DNA from: Methylobacillus glycogenes JCM 2850
Lineage (GTDB): Bacteria; Pseudomonadota; Gammaproteobacteria; Burkholderiales; Methylophilaceae
Assembly: GCF_000617925.1 (NCBI RefSeq)
Contig: NZ_BAMT01000002.1
Span: forward strand, 62,001 to 126,000
Length of the DNA: 64,000 nt
Direction of reading: 5' to 3'
Of the stretch, positions 40,164-49,971 are shown in pieces (the first letter of the stretch is position 1; the number at the start of each line of letters is the position of its first letter). A program made the position numbers and the translations under genes. The notes under the pieces were generated by a model. The model searched no databases. It saw only the letters and a program-made list of their open reading frames with translations, and was not told where the DNA came from.

Positions 40164-42380
40164 ATGAAGATCATCAAACAGGCTGCAAGTCTTGTCATGC
40201 TGGTAACGGCCATGGCGGGCATAGGTTCACTAGGTATTGCATATGCCGAGGAGCCAGCCGCAGATGCTAATAGGCCGGGTGAATTTGCCAACAAAATTGA
40301 AAAGCTGGATTTTGTTGCCATGTCAGGTGGGCGGGTGGCGATTCAGATTCAGACTACTGCAGCACTGACTAATCCGCCTGCTGGCTTTACATTAAATAAT
40401 CCTTCCCGGATTGCACTGGATTTCCCTGCAGTAGGTAATGGCTTGGGTAAAAATAGCTTACAAGCGGGTCAAGGCGTGCTCAAGGGTGTCAACGTGGCGC
40501 AAGCCAGGGATAAAACTCGCCTGGTGCTCAATCTCTCCAAAATGGTGGCTTACAACGCAACGACTCAGGGTCGCGAAACCACCATTATTCTGCAAGCAGG
40601 GGAGACCAGTGCGACTGGCGCTGGTGCCACCATTGTTTCCCGTTTCGCCGAAGCCAAGGCAGGTGAGAAGCTGCACACCCTGAATAATATTGATTTTGTA
40701 CGCGGCAAGAATGGCGAAGGCCGCATCATGGTCGATTTGTCTGACCCGACTGCGGGTATTGATATCCGGCAACAAGGCAAAACCGTGGTGGTGGATTTCA
40801 TCAATACCGATTTGCCCAGCAAGTTGCAGCGTCGCCTGAATGTGGTGAATTTCAATACGCCTGTGCTCTATGTCGATACTATCAAGCAGGGCAACAACAC
40901 CCGCATGATTATTGAACCGCAAGGCATGTGGGAGCAGTCGGCCTATCAGGCGGACAAGCGCTTCATCATTGATATACGCCCGGTGCAGGAAGACCCGAAT
41001 AAATTGGTGCAGGGTTCCAAGCCCGGCTATGCTGGCGAGAAGCTGTCGCTGAATTTCCAGAATATTGATGTGAGATCGGTGCTGCAGGTAATCGCTGATT
41101 TTACTGGCCTTAATATTGTCACCAGTGACACGGTGACGGGCAACCTGACCTTGCGTCTGAAAGATGTGCCTTGGGATCAGGCATTGGACATCATCATGTC
41201 GAGCAAGGGTCTGACCCAGCGCAAGACCGGCAATGTGATCTGGGTGGCGCCAACTGATGAAGTGGCGGCCAAGGAAAAACTCATGCTGGAGGCTAGTGCG
41301 CAGATCGAAGACCTGGAACCTATGCGTACCGAGGTATTCACACTGCGCTATCAAAAAGCTGAAGTGTTCAGAAACATCATCAGCGATGCCAAGCAGAAGA
41401 TCTTATCCAAACGTGGCAGTGCAGTAGTGGATGTGCGTACCAATACCGTATTTATTCAGGATACCGTCAAGCACCTGGAAGAAATCCAGAACATCATCAA
41501 CAAGATTGATATTCCGGTGAAACAGGTGATGATTGAATCACGCCTGGTGATTGCGGATGAAAAATTTGGTCGCAGCCTGGGTGCGCGTTTTGGTGTGCAG
41601 AAGCAGCAAACCAGTGGCGATACGCGCTACGGCTCCAGTGGTACCCTGGGTAATACCATCACCCAGCGCACCATAGATCCCACCACAGGTACGATCACTG
41701 AAACCATTGCCAATCGTGTGGGTTCGTCTACCTTGGCCACTACCTCGATACCGGGCACTGTAGGCGTAGGGGTGAGTGCCGATGGTGCGCAGGATCTTAA
41801 CGTCAACCTGCCGGTAGCCAATGCCTTTGGTAACTTTGCTTTCAGCTTGTTCCGCCTGCCTGCAGGCTTCCTGCTGAATCTTGAATTGTCTGCTTTGGAA
41901 ACCGATCAGCGCGGCAAGATCGTCTCCAGCCCGCGTGTGACTACTGCCAACCAGCAGAAAGCCATTATCGAGCAGGGTACACAGATTCCGTTCCAGCAAG
42001 CGACCAGCAGTGGTGCGACAGCGGTTCAATTCAAGAACGCCTCACTGAGCCTGGAAGTCACGCCACAGATCACGCCAGATGAGAAAATCATCATGGATCT
42101 GGAAGTGAAGAAAGACCGCGTTGGTCAGGTGTTTGCCAATGTACCTTCGATTGATACCCAGCGCGTGCAGACGCAAGTGCTGGTGTCCAACGGCGAAACT
42201 GCGGTGCTGGGCGGTATTTACGAGCAAACGGAACGTAATGATGTGGATAAGGTGCCATTCTTCGGTGACCTGCCCTTCATTGGTAATGTTTTCAAACGTC
42301 GTATCAAGCAGAATGACAAGACCGAGTTGCTGATCTTCATTACACCTAAGGTCATGGATGAAAATCTCTCAGTGCGCTAG
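40164..42380 (+). CDS. pilQ: Type IV pilus secretin PilQ
   Basis: The 738-residue outer-membrane secretin has a signal peptide (AYA, residue 28), two AMIN domains (about 45-150 and 165-270) that bind peptidoglycan, an STN/N0 domain (LSLNFQNIDVRSVLQVIADFTGLNIV), an N1 domain with NTVFIQDTVKHL, and the C-terminal secretin core with VEVTPQITPD-type LEVTPQITPDEKIIMDLEVKKD and VPFFGDLPFIGNVFKRR. It forms the gated pore for pilus exit. It is intact in this sequence. It ends 30 bases before a perfect hairpin that lies just before aroK. Confidence 0.96.
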   Translation: MKIIKQAASLVMLVTAMAGIGSLGIAYAEEPAADANRPGEFANKIEKLDFVAMSGGRVAIQIQTTAALTNPPAGFTLNNPSRIALDFPAVGNGLGKNSLQAGQGVLKGVNVAQARDKTRLVLNLSKMVAYNATTQGRETTIILQAGETSATGAGATIVSRFAEAKAGEKLHTLNNIDFVRGKNGEGRIMVDLSDPTAGIDIRQQGKTVVVDFINTDLPSKLQRRLNVVNFNTPVLYVDTIKQGNNTRMIIEPQGMWEQSAYQADKRFIIDIRPVQEDPNKLVQGSKPGYAGEKLSLNFQNIDVRSVLQVIADFTGLNIVTSDTVTGNLTLRLKDVPWDQALDIIMSSKGLTQRKTGNVIWVAPTDEVAAKEKLMLEASAQIEDLEPMRTEVFTLRYQKAEVFRNIISDAKQKILSKRGSAVVDVRTNTVFIQDTVKHLEEIQNIINKIDIPVKQVMIESRLVIADEKFGRSLGARFGVQKQQTSGDTRYGSSGTLGNTITQRTIDPTTGTITETIANRVGSSTLATTSIPGTVGVGVSADGAQDLNVNLPVANAFGNFAFSLFRLPAGFLLNLELSALETDQRGKIVSSPRVTTANQQKAIIEQGTQIPFQQATSSGATAVQFKNASLSLEVTPQITPDEKIIMDLEVKKDRVGQVFANVPSIDTQRVQTQVLVSNGETAVLGGIYEQTERNDVDKVPFFGDLPFIGNVFKRRIKQNDKTELLIFITPKVMDENLSVR

Positions 42381-42410
42381 GCATATCTGACAGCAAAGCG
42401 AGATTCACTT

Positions 42411-42444
42411 AAAATGCCCGCTATGCGAATCGCGGGCATTTTTT
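42411..42444 (+). terminator. Perfect hairpin with T run, just before aroK
   Basis: AAAATGCCCGC (42411-42421) pairs perfectly with GCGGGCATTTT (42432-42442), followed by TT and then the aroK ATG at 42445. It has the form of an intrinsic terminator for the pil operon, but the downstream start codon touches the T run. Confidence 0.8.
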
Positions 42445-42957
42445 ATGGCAGCAAATATTTTCTTCGTTGGCTTGATGGGCGCGGGCAAGACCACCATAGG
42501 CCGCATCATAGCCAAGCATCTGAACAAGACTTTTTACGATACCGATCATGAGGTGGAGCGCCGTACCGGGGTGAGCATTCCTGTCATCTTCGAGCTGGAA
42601 AAAGAGGACGGTTTCCGCAAGCGCGAAGCAGCGGTGATAGAAGAGCTGAGCCAGATGCAGGACCTAGTGCTGGCCACAGGTGGCGGTGCGGTGTTATTGC
42701 CGGAAAATCGCCAACATCTCAAGGATAATGGCACGGTGATCTACCTGCGCGCGAATGTACATGAGCTTTGGCTGCGTACGCGCAATGACAAGAACCGCCC
42801 GCTGTTGCAGAATGAAAACCCGCGCAAAAAGCTGGAGCAATTGTTTGCCCAGCGCGACCCGCTTTATCGCGATGTGGCCAACATTATTGTAGATACCGGT
42901 GGTCAACCGGTCAGCGCCATCGTGCATCAAATTGAGCAGAAACTGGAATCCTTATAA
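42445..42957 (+). CDS. aroK: Shikimate kinase
   Basis: AroK phosphorylates shikimate with ATP. The 170-residue product has the Walker A motif [31 protein letters not shown] (shikimate site) and [15 protein letters not shown], and an Arg-rich lid ([13 protein letters not shown]). The order pilQ-aroK-aroB is common in beta- and gamma-proteobacteria. No ribosome site is visible before the ATG, which is directly preceded by a terminator-like hairpin; translation may depend on re-initiation, leaderless initiation or an unusual mechanism. Confidence 0.95.
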   Translation: MAANIFFVGLMGAGKTTIGRIIAKHLNKTFYDTDHEVERRTGVSIPVIFELEKEDGFRKREAAVIEELSQMQDLVLATGGGAVLLPENRQHLKDNGTVIYLRANVHELWLRTRNDKNRPLLQNENPRKKLEQLFAQRDPLYRDVANIIVDTGGQPVSAIVHQIEQKLESL

Positions 42958-42961
42958 CGCT

Positions 42962-44040
42962 ATGCAGACTTTACATGTAGACCTGGCTGAACGTTCCTAC
43001 CCCATTCATATTGGACGCGGCCTGTTGAGCAAGCCGGAATTGATCCTGCCCCACCTCAAGCGCAAGCAGGTGGCGATAGTCACCAACACCACTGTGGCAC
43101 CCTTGTATCTGGAAAAAATTGCTGCGCCACTTAAAGAAGCTGGCGTCAGCGTGATCCCCATCATCTTGCCCGATGGTGAAGCTTATAAAAATTCAGCCAC
43201 GCTTAATCTGATCTACGATGCCTTGCTGGAAAACCGCTGCGAACGTAATACCACAGTCATCGCACTCGGTGGCGGCGTAATAGGAGACCTGGCGGGCTAT
43301 GCTGCCGCTACCTTCCTACGTGGTGTGCCTTTCATTCAAGTACCGACCACCTTGTTGTCACAGGTGGATTCTTCAGTGGGTGGCAAGACCGGGATTAACC
43401 ACCCGCTGGGCAAGAATATGATAGGCGCGTTTTACCAGCCGCAAGTGGTGCTGGCCGATATTGATACTTTGTCTACATTGCCCCAACGTGAACTTTCCGC
43501 CGGGCTGGCCGAAGTCATTAAATATGGCCTGATCCGTGATCGCGCCTTCTTTGACTGGCAGGAAATCAATATGCCGCAATTGCTGGCGCTGGAAACCGCG
43601 GCCATGAGCTACGCCATTTATCGCTCCTGTGAAAACAAGGCAGAAGTGGTGGGCCGTGATGAGCGTGAGTCTGGTGAACGGGCTTTGCTCAATCTGGGCC
43701 ACACCTTTGGTCATGCCATTGAAAATGCCATGGGCTATGGCGTCTGGCTGCATGGTGAGGCGGTTGCGGCAGGCACCATGCTGGCGGCGGATTTATCTCG
43801 TCGCTTGGGCTGGCTTAGCGCGGTGGATATTGAGCGTATGCTGGCCATCTTCAAGGCAGCAAAACTCCCTGTGGATGCCCCGGCTTTAGGCGTTGATCGC
43901 TATCTTGACCTCATGGGTTTGGACAAAAAAGTCGTGGATGGTCATATCCGCCTGGTCTTGCAACAAGGCATAGGTCAGTCCGTGGTCAGTAGCGAATATG
44001 ACCCTGCCCTGCTGAAAGAGACCTTGCTATCGCCGCATGA
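42962..44040 (+). CDS. aroB: 3-dehydroquinate synthase (frameshift at the end)
   Basis: AroB turns DAHP into 3-dehydroquinate, the second step of the shikimate path. The product has about 359 residues, starting [20 protein letters not shown], with [69 protein letters not shown] (NAD and metal site), [18 protein letters not shown] and [11 protein letters not shown]. The normal end ETLLSP is followed here by extra residues in frame; if one base is missing near 44034 the gene would end with TGA at 44038-44040, overlapping the dgt ATG. It follows aroK by 4 bases. Confidence 0.94.
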
Positions 44041-45163
44041 ACGAGTTAGCGCCTTATGCAGCAGACCCCGCGCGCACGCGCGGCCGTTTGCACCCCGAGT
44101 CACCTCCTGCCACGCGCAATCACTTTCAGCGTGATAGAGACCGCATTATTCACTCGGGTGCTTTTCGCCGACTGGAATACAAGACTCAGGTGTTTATCAA
44201 TCACGAAGGTGATTTATTCCGCACCCGGTTGACGCATAGCCTAGAAGTGGCGCAGATAGGCAGAGCGATCGCGCGCAACCTGAGATTGCATGAAGACCTC
44301 ATAGAAGGCGTGGCGCTGGCGCATGATCTCGGCCATACACCTTTTGGTCATGCCGGGCAGGATGCGCTCAATGAATGCATGCGCGAGCATGGTGGTTTTG
44401 AACACAATCTGCAATCGCTACGGGTAGTAGATCATCTGGAACAGCGTTACGCTGCCTTTGACGGGCTCAATCTGAGTTATGAAGTGCGCGAAGGTGTGCT
44501 CAAGCATTGTTCCTTACCCAACGCCCGCCTGCTGGGTGAACTTGGCGAGCGCTTTCTTAATAAGCAACAACCTTCACTCGAAGCCCAGGTCGCCAATCTG
44601 GCAGACGAAATTGCCTATAACAATCATGATGTCGATGACGGCTTGCGCTCAGGCTTGCTCAGCATGGAGCAACTGGCCGAGGTGCAGATGTTTGCCGAGC
44701 AACTGGCCAAGGTCAGGCTGCAATACCCTGATGTGAGCGGTCGGCGTCTGATCCACGAAACCGTGCGACGCATGATTCATGTGCTGGTGACTGACCTGTG
44801 CGAGCAAAGCCAGCGCAATATTGCTGAGCATGCCCCGCAAAGTCTGGAAGAAGTGCGCAACCTGCCAGCCTTGATAGCCTTCAGTCCGGCCATAGAACAG
44901 CAACAGCAAGAGCTCAAACGTTTCCTGCGCATCAATCTTTATCGGCATTACCGCGTAAACCGCATGACCTCCAAGGCCAAGCGAATTATCAATGACTTGT
45001 TTGCTGCATTTCACAGCGATCCAGCTTGTTGCCTAGCGACTACCAGCGCCCCGCTGGCGGCAATCAGCCACGCGCTATTGCCGACTATATCGCTGGCATG
45101 ACGGATAGATACGCCATCCGTGAGCATCAACGCCTGTTCTCAATATCTGAGCGCGAACTTTAG
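44037..45163 (+). CDS. dgt: dGTP triphosphohydrolase-like protein (one frameshift)
   Basis: The reconstructed HD-domain protein has about 375 residues. It starts [21 protein letters not shown] and has [46 protein letters not shown], the HD motif [19 protein letters not shown] and [16 protein letters not shown]. Enzymes of this group hydrolyse dNTPs; the specificity is not certain. The frame is lost near 45025; adding one base gives [37 protein letters not shown] and a stop at 45161-45163. It is the last gene of the pil-aro cluster. Confidence 0.9.
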
Positions 45164-45409
45164 CATCCGCGTCTAAGCCTATGGCAAAGCAATATATTTG
45201 CTTTGCCAGTTAAAGCGATATTTACATTCTGTTGCAGATTTGCAACACATTTTCCGCCTCAGCATTAAAAAACCACATCTTTGCTTGCAGTGGTCAAACA
45301 GCCTTTGGCATACTGCCCCTAACTTCTTTCAATAGAAGTCCGCGAAATACTCTCGAAGTGGTTGATACAAACTGCGCGAGAGCACACTAAAACGCATTAG
45401 GAGATATAC

Positions 45410-46618
45410 ATGAACAAGAAACTAGGCTTGGCAGTTGCCGGCGCAGTATTGGCTTTCGGTGCTTCCGCTGCAAACGCAGCTATCATCATTCCAGCAGGTG
45501 ACTGGACGATTGATATCGGTGGTAACGTTAATACTTACTACACAAACACCAAGTTCTCCGGTGATGCTTTTGATGGTATCGGCCGCAAGAATTCCGTTTC
45601 TACAGGTCTGTTGCCTTCCGCACTGGGTATCGGCGGTAAGACACGTCAAAACGACCTGGACATTGCTTTCCAGTTCACATTCTTCGTTGGCGCTAACAGC
45701 GAAAGCGGTTTCGGTACAACTGGCGCAACTCCACTGAACGGTGGCGCTAGCCGTGCTGGTGATGGTAACTCCATCAACATTCGTCAAGCTTACTTGACCT
45801 TTGGTGATGCTTCCTGGGGTACTATCAAGGCTGGTCGTGACCTCGGTCTGTTCGGTTCTGACGCTATCCTCTCCGACATGACCCTGTTGGGCGTTGGTGT
45901 TGGTGCAGGCGGTCCTGGTAACTCGACACTGGGTCGTATCGGTTCCGGTTATGTATACGCTGACTGGATCGGTCAAATTCAATACGCTTCCCCTAACTGG
46001 AACGGTTTCAGCTTCGCTGTAGCTGCTCGTGAAGGCCTGCGTAACCAACTGGACAACATCGGTGCTGACGAAAAGACCCGTCTGGGCTTTGATGGTAAGG
46101 TTAGCTACGAGTGGACTGGTGACGTTTCCGGTAAGGTTTGGCTTGGTTACATCAACCAAAAGCATAACAACGCTACAACTGGTGACTACACCTCCAGCGG
46201 TTACGATGTTGGTGCTAAGTTGAACATTGCTGACTTCGGTCTGGTTGGTTACTACTACGATGGTCGCGGTCTTGACCTGCAAACTGGCCAACAACTGGGC
46301 GGTCTGCAATTCCTGGGTGGCAACAAGTCCGACGACAAGGGTGGCTATGTACAAGGTACATACAAGCTGCCAGGCGTTGGTACCAAGCTGGGCCTGTCCT
46401 ACGGTATCTCCAAGTCTGACAACAGCAACGGTGCAGCCGTTAACCCTGGTGTTGACTTCGAGAACAAGTCCTGGATCGTTGGTGCTTACCACCCTCTGAC
46501 CAAGAGCCTGAACTTGGTTGCTGAATACTCCAACCAAAAGGTTGAAGCAAATGGTCCAGCAGCTAACGTAGATGGCAAGGCTAAGACAATCAGCCTGGGC
46601 GCGATTCTGTTCTTCTAG
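45410..46618 (+). CDS. Gram-negative porin
   Basis: The 402-residue outer-membrane protein has a signal peptide (MNKKLGLAVAGAVLAFGASA, cleaved near ANA), a beta-barrel pattern with alternating aromatic strands, DASWGTIKAGRDLGLFGSDA (porin L3-like region), and the C-terminal Phe needed by the BAM machine (GAILFF). Codon choice is strongly toward GGT, GCT, GTT and AAC, unlike its neighbours, as in very highly expressed genes. A strong ribosome site AGGAG precedes the ATG, and an intrinsic terminator follows. It is a single transcription unit. The pore specificity is unknown. Confidence 0.93.
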   Translation: MNKKLGLAVAGAVLAFGASAANAAIIIPAGDWTIDIGGNVNTYYTNTKFSGDAFDGIGRKNSVSTGLLPSALGIGGKTRQNDLDIAFQFTFFVGANSESGFGTTGATPLNGGASRAGDGNSINIRQAYLTFGDASWGTIKAGRDLGLFGSDAILSDMTLLGVGVGAGGPGNSTLGRIGSGYVYADWIGQIQYASPNWNGFSFAVAAREGLRNQLDNIGADEKTRLGFDGKVSYEWTGDVSGKVWLGYINQKHNNATTGDYTSSGYDVGAKLNIADFGLVGYYYDGRGLDLQTGQQLGGLQFLGGNKSDDKGGYVQGTYKLPGVGTKLGLSYGISKSDNSNGAAVNPGVDFENKSWIVGAYHPLTKSLNLVAEYSNQKVEANGPAANVDGKAKTISLGAILFF

Positions 46619-46655
46619 GATTTAAATCGCAAGATTTAGCTTAGAAAGCAATCGT

Positions 46656-46685
46656 AAAAACGGCACCTCAGGGTGCCGTTTTTTA
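46656..46685 (+). terminator. Terminator of the porin gene
   Basis: CGGCACC (46661-46667) pairs with GGTGCCG (46672-46678) across a TCAG loop, followed by seven T (46679-46684) with an A run before it. Confidence 0.92.
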
Positions 46686-46711
46686 TTGTCGGTTAAGCTA
46701 GGCAACAGCCA

Positions 46712-46742
46712 ATAAAAATGCCGGGATGTCCCGGCATTTTTA
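46712..46742. terminator. Bidirectional terminator between porin and ntrC
   Basis: AAAAATGCCGGGA (46714-46726) pairs with TCCCGGCATTTTT (46729-46741) with a short loop. T runs on both strands make it suited to end the minus-strand ntrC and to back up the porin terminator. Confidence 0.9.
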
Positions 46743-46763
46743 TTTCAACAAGGGCTTTCAGTG

Positions 46764-48149
46764 CTACTCGTCTATACCCAGTTCCTGTATCTTGCGCGTC
46801 AGGGTGTTACGCCCCATGCCTAACTGCGTGGCAGCTTCTATACGGCGGCCACCAGTATGCTGCAAGGCCTTGGTAATCAGGATACGCTCAAACTCCTGGG
46901 TGCGGATTTCGAGTATCTCATGTTCGCCACGATTCAATGCATCGGTGACTTCCGAGCCTAAGGCCTCCTGCCAGGAGGTGGCGCCAGAAGGTTTGGCAGC
47001 GTCTTCCTTGAGTTCTGGCGGCAGGTCAGCCACATCGATATTCTGCCCTGGAGCCATCACTGTGAGCCAATGGCAGACGTTCTCCAGTTGGCGCACGTTG
47101 CCACTCCAGGTTAGTGTGCTGAGGTAGCGTAAGGCCGCAGCAGAAGGTTGCTTGGCTTCTACGCCTAGTTCGCGCGCGCTGTGCTGCAAGAAATGCTTCA
47201 CCAGTAAGGGAATATCCTCGCGGCGTTCGCGTAGTGGTGGCAGGCGCAGGCGGATGACGTTGAGTCTGTGGAACAAGTCTTCACGGAACAGCCCCAGCTT
47301 GACGCGTTCTTCTAGATCCTGATGCGTGGCGGCGATGATGCGTACATTGACTTTGACGGGTTGATGACCGCCTACGCGATAGAACTGACCGTCGCACAAT
47401 ACGCGCAGCAGGCGTGTCTGCAGGTCTGAAGGCATATCGCCAATTTCATCGAGGAACAGGGTGCCACCATCAGCCTGCTCAAAACGGCCGCGCCTGGCGC
47501 TTGTGCGCCAGTAAATGCGCCACGTTCATGACCGAATAGCTCGGACTCCAGCAGGTCTTTAGGTATCGCTGCTGTATTGATGGCGATAAAAGGCTTATCC
47601 ACGCGTGGGCTGTGTCTATGCAGGGCGCTGGCAACCAGTTCCTTGCCGGTGCCGGACTCACCATTAATCAATACCGTAGAGTGAGAGCGGCTTAGACGGC
47701 CTATGGCACGAAACACCTCTTGCATGGCAGGTGCTTGGCCTATGATCTCAGGCGTTTCTTCCTGGGCCACAATTTCAGTCGCCTGCCGCATGCTTTCCTC
47801 AACGGCACGACGGATAATTTCTATGGCCTGATCCACATCGAAAGGCTTGGCCAGGTATTCAAAAGCACCGCCTGGAAGGCCGCTACAGCGCTTTCCAGGT
47901 CGGAATACGCTGTCATGATAATGACAGGGATATCCGGGTGGCGTTGCTTGATCTCTTGCAGAAAATCCAGGCCAGAGCCATTCGGCATGCGGATATCGCT
48001 GACAACAACTTGTGGCTCCTCTCTAGCAAGAGCATTCAGGCTTCAGGTACCGAGGCAAAGGTCTTGAAATCCATGTCGGTACGGGCCAGAGCTTTTTCAA
48101 ACACCCAGCGTATCGATTTATCGTCGTCTATGATCCAGATCGGTTTCAT
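46764..48149 (-). CDS. ntrC: Nitrogen regulation response regulator NtrC (three frameshifts)
   Basis: The reconstructed protein has about 462 residues. It starts [21 protein letters not shown] with the receiver Asp in [11 protein letters not shown], then a sigma-54 AAA+ domain ([62 protein letters not shown]) and a Fis-type helix-turn-helix ([19 protein letters not shown]). Frames break near 48039, 47871 and 47498; each is repaired by one base, giving [29 protein letters not shown] and [15 protein letters not shown]. Phospho-NtrC activates sigma-54 promoters under nitrogen limitation. ntrB precedes it and glnA lies further upstream. Confidence 0.94.
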
Positions 48150-48198
48150 GATGGTTACCTGTGTCGTCTTTTATTATTGAGGGGGGATACTGATTAAT

Positions 48199-49296
48199 TT
48201 ACTGCCGCGGTATATACGCCTTCATGGCAGTACTCTCGATTGGCAGCAGTATGGTGAAACAAGTCTTGCCTGGTTCGCTTTCGCACTCAATCATGCCGTG
48301 GTGCTGGGTGATAAAAGTTTGCGCCAGCGTTAGCCCCAGGCCCGTGCCGCCTTCGCGGCCAGAAACCAGGGGGTAGAAGATACGTTCGCGGATTTCTGGG
48401 GTGATCCCAGGGCCGTTATCTATGATCTGTAGTTTGATTGCCACGCGATAGCGTTGCTTGGCCAGCGTTACCTGGCGCGCAGCACGCGTGCGCAAGACAA
48501 TTTCAGGGCTGGCATTGCCGGGGTTGTTCTGCATGGCTTGCACGGCGTTTCTGGCGATATTGAGCACCGCTTGAATGAGCTTTTCGCGGTCGCCTATCAG
48601 CTCAGGCAAGCTGGTGTCATAGTCGCGGCGTATGTTGATACCGCGTGGCGATTCTGCCAATAGCAGGCTGCGTACACGCTCTAGCACCTCATGAATATTG
48701 GTGGGTTCGTATTTGGGTACGCGGTGCGGTACCAGCAACCTATCCATCAATAACTGTAGGCGGTCTGCTTCCTTGATGATGACCTGGGTATATTCACGCA
48801 GGCTCACCTGTGGCAATTCATGTTCGAGCAATTGCGCTGCGCCGCGCAAGCCGCCCAGTGGGTTACGGATTTCATGAGCCAGGTTACGCAGCAGTTCGGC
48901 ATTGGCTTGCTGTTGAATCAGCATGCGTTCTTCACGCGCAATGCGTAATTGCTGATCCATATGCTGGAATTCCAGTACCAGGCAGGCTGGAGTCAGTTCA
49001 ACCGGCGTTACCGTACAAGTCACCGCAAATGACTGTTGGCGCAGCGTGGTAATCGGAAACTCATGTTCACGGAAGGGGCTGTGATGCTTGATGGCATGTT
49101 CCACAGCGAGATCAAGAATTTCACAGCCAGGAAAAACCTGCGAAATGGGCAAGCCAGCAATCTGCTTGGCACTGATGGCAAACAGCACTTCAGCGCCTGG
49201 GTTGGCATAAACGACATGACGTGAATGATCGAGCAGGATAACTGCCGTGGCTAAATGTTCAAGCCCAGCAAATGAAGGGGGGATTGTATGTTCCAT
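48199..49296 (-). CDS. ntrB: Nitrogen regulation sensor histidine kinase NtrB
   Basis: NtrB phosphorylates or dephosphorylates NtrC according to PII state. The 365-residue product has an N-terminal PAS domain (about residues 8-110), HisKA with NLAHEIRNPLGGLRGAAQLL (catalytic His near residue 143), and HATPase with NIARNAVQAMQNN and DNGPGITPEIRERIFYPLVSGREGGTGLGLTLAQ. There is no membrane segment, as usual for NtrB. It is 50 bases upstream of ntrC on the same strand. Confidence 0.95.
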   Translation of the reverse strand: MEHTIPPSFAGLEHLATAVILLDHSRHVVYANPGAEVLFAISAKQIAGLPISQVFPGCEILDLAVEHAIKHHSPFREHEFPITTLRQQSFAVTCTVTPVELTPACLVLEFQHMDQQLRIAREERMLIQQQANAELLRNLAHEIRNPLGGLRGAAQLLEHELPQVSLREYTQVIIKEADRLQLLMDRLLVPHRVPKYEPTNIHEVLERVRSLLLAESPRGINIRRDYDTSLPELIGDREKLIQAVLNIARNAVQAMQNNPGNASPEIVLRTRAARQVTLAKQRYRVAIKLQIIDNGPGITPEIRERIFYPLVSGREGGTGLGLTLAQTFITQHHGMIECESEPGKTCFTILLPIESTAMKAYIPRQ

Positions 49297-49335
49297 GGCT
49301 CATGTTAAGCAAAAGCCAGGCCAGCTGGGATGCGC

Positions 49336-49854
49336 TTATTTAAAAGCGTCCAATTCCTTTTGCAAAAGCTGTACATTCCGCTCGTGCGCATCCACATCGG
49401 CCTGCAAACGCTGCATTTTTTCCTCGAATTTCACCACATTGCGAAAGGTCTTGCCGCCAGCCCCGCGATATACCTCGGGCTTGGATTCACCCTCGGCATA
49501 AGCCTGCTTGGCTTCGGTAAGGGCGGCTTGCTCGGCTTCCAGTTCTTCTTGAAGAATTTTTTTGCGCTGGTCATCACGCTTTTTCTGCGTTTGTCCGTCT
49601 ACCTTGGGAAAGTTGCTAGGCGTAGGCTGGGCCTTGGGTTTGGCAGCAGGGCTGGCAGGTGGTGCTGGATCAAGCTCCAGCTTGCTTGCTCCCTTGCTGG
49701 GTACGTTGGAGTAGGTGACATGTCCATTTTCATCAACGCTTTTGTAAATCTCGGCATGGGCACTCATATTCACCAGGCTTAAGCTCACAAGACTGATACA
49801 GCCAAATAGGGTGAGCAAGGATGAATGGAGGAGTGATGGCGACATGTTCTTCAT
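49336..49854 (-). CDS. DUF4124 domain protein with coiled coil
   Basis: The 172-residue product has a signal peptide (cleavage near AHA), a DUF4124 domain (IYKSVDENGHVTYSNVPSKGASKLELDP), a Pro/Ala-rich linker and a long charged coiled coil to the end. It is a paralogue in plan of the protein at 11403-12152. ATG 49854 is chosen so that the signal peptide starts properly. It lies between glnA and ntrB on the same strand, so it may share transcripts with the nitrogen genes; no function is known. Confidence 0.82.
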   Translation of the reverse strand: MKNMSPSLLHSSLLTLFGCISLVSLSLVNMSAHAEIYKSVDENGHVTYSNVPSKGASKLELDPAPPASPAAKPKAQPTPSNFPKVDGQTQKKRDDQRKKILQEELEAEQAALTEAKQAYAEGESKPEVYRGAGGKTFRNVVKFEEKMQRLQADVDAHERNVQLLQKELDAFK

Positions 49855-49928
49855 GTGATTCAGTTTAAGGCAGAAGCCAGTTGCAGGCAATGCCAGGTCA
49901 GGCTTGGGTAACAGGGGAAATACAGACG

Positions 49929-49958
49929 TAAAAAAAGCGGGTTGCCCCGCTTTTTTTG
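49929..49958 (-). terminator. Terminator of glnA
   Basis: GCGGG (49937-49941) pairs with CCCGC (49946-49950) and is flanked by seven A and seven T, giving a strong intrinsic terminator on the minus strand 14 bases after the glnA stop (and also on the plus strand). Confidence 0.9.
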
Positions 49959-49971
49959 ATCAGAGTCGCAA

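Noticed and set aside
41600..41800. Possible insertion in pilQ (Thr/Gly/Ser-rich stretch)
   Set aside because: This is the normal variable loop of the secretin core; the frame is intact and flanking motifs are in order.
45422..46537. 371-codon ORF on the minus strand opposite the porin
   Set aside because: It arises from the strong codon bias of the porin (few stop codons on the opposite strand). The translation is repetitive in Val, Thr and Gln and shows no domain.
46764..48149. ntrC as a decayed pseudogene
   Set aside because: Each of three frameshifts is repaired by one base in a short run and the full domain set is intact; the same error type occurs in essential genes in this window.
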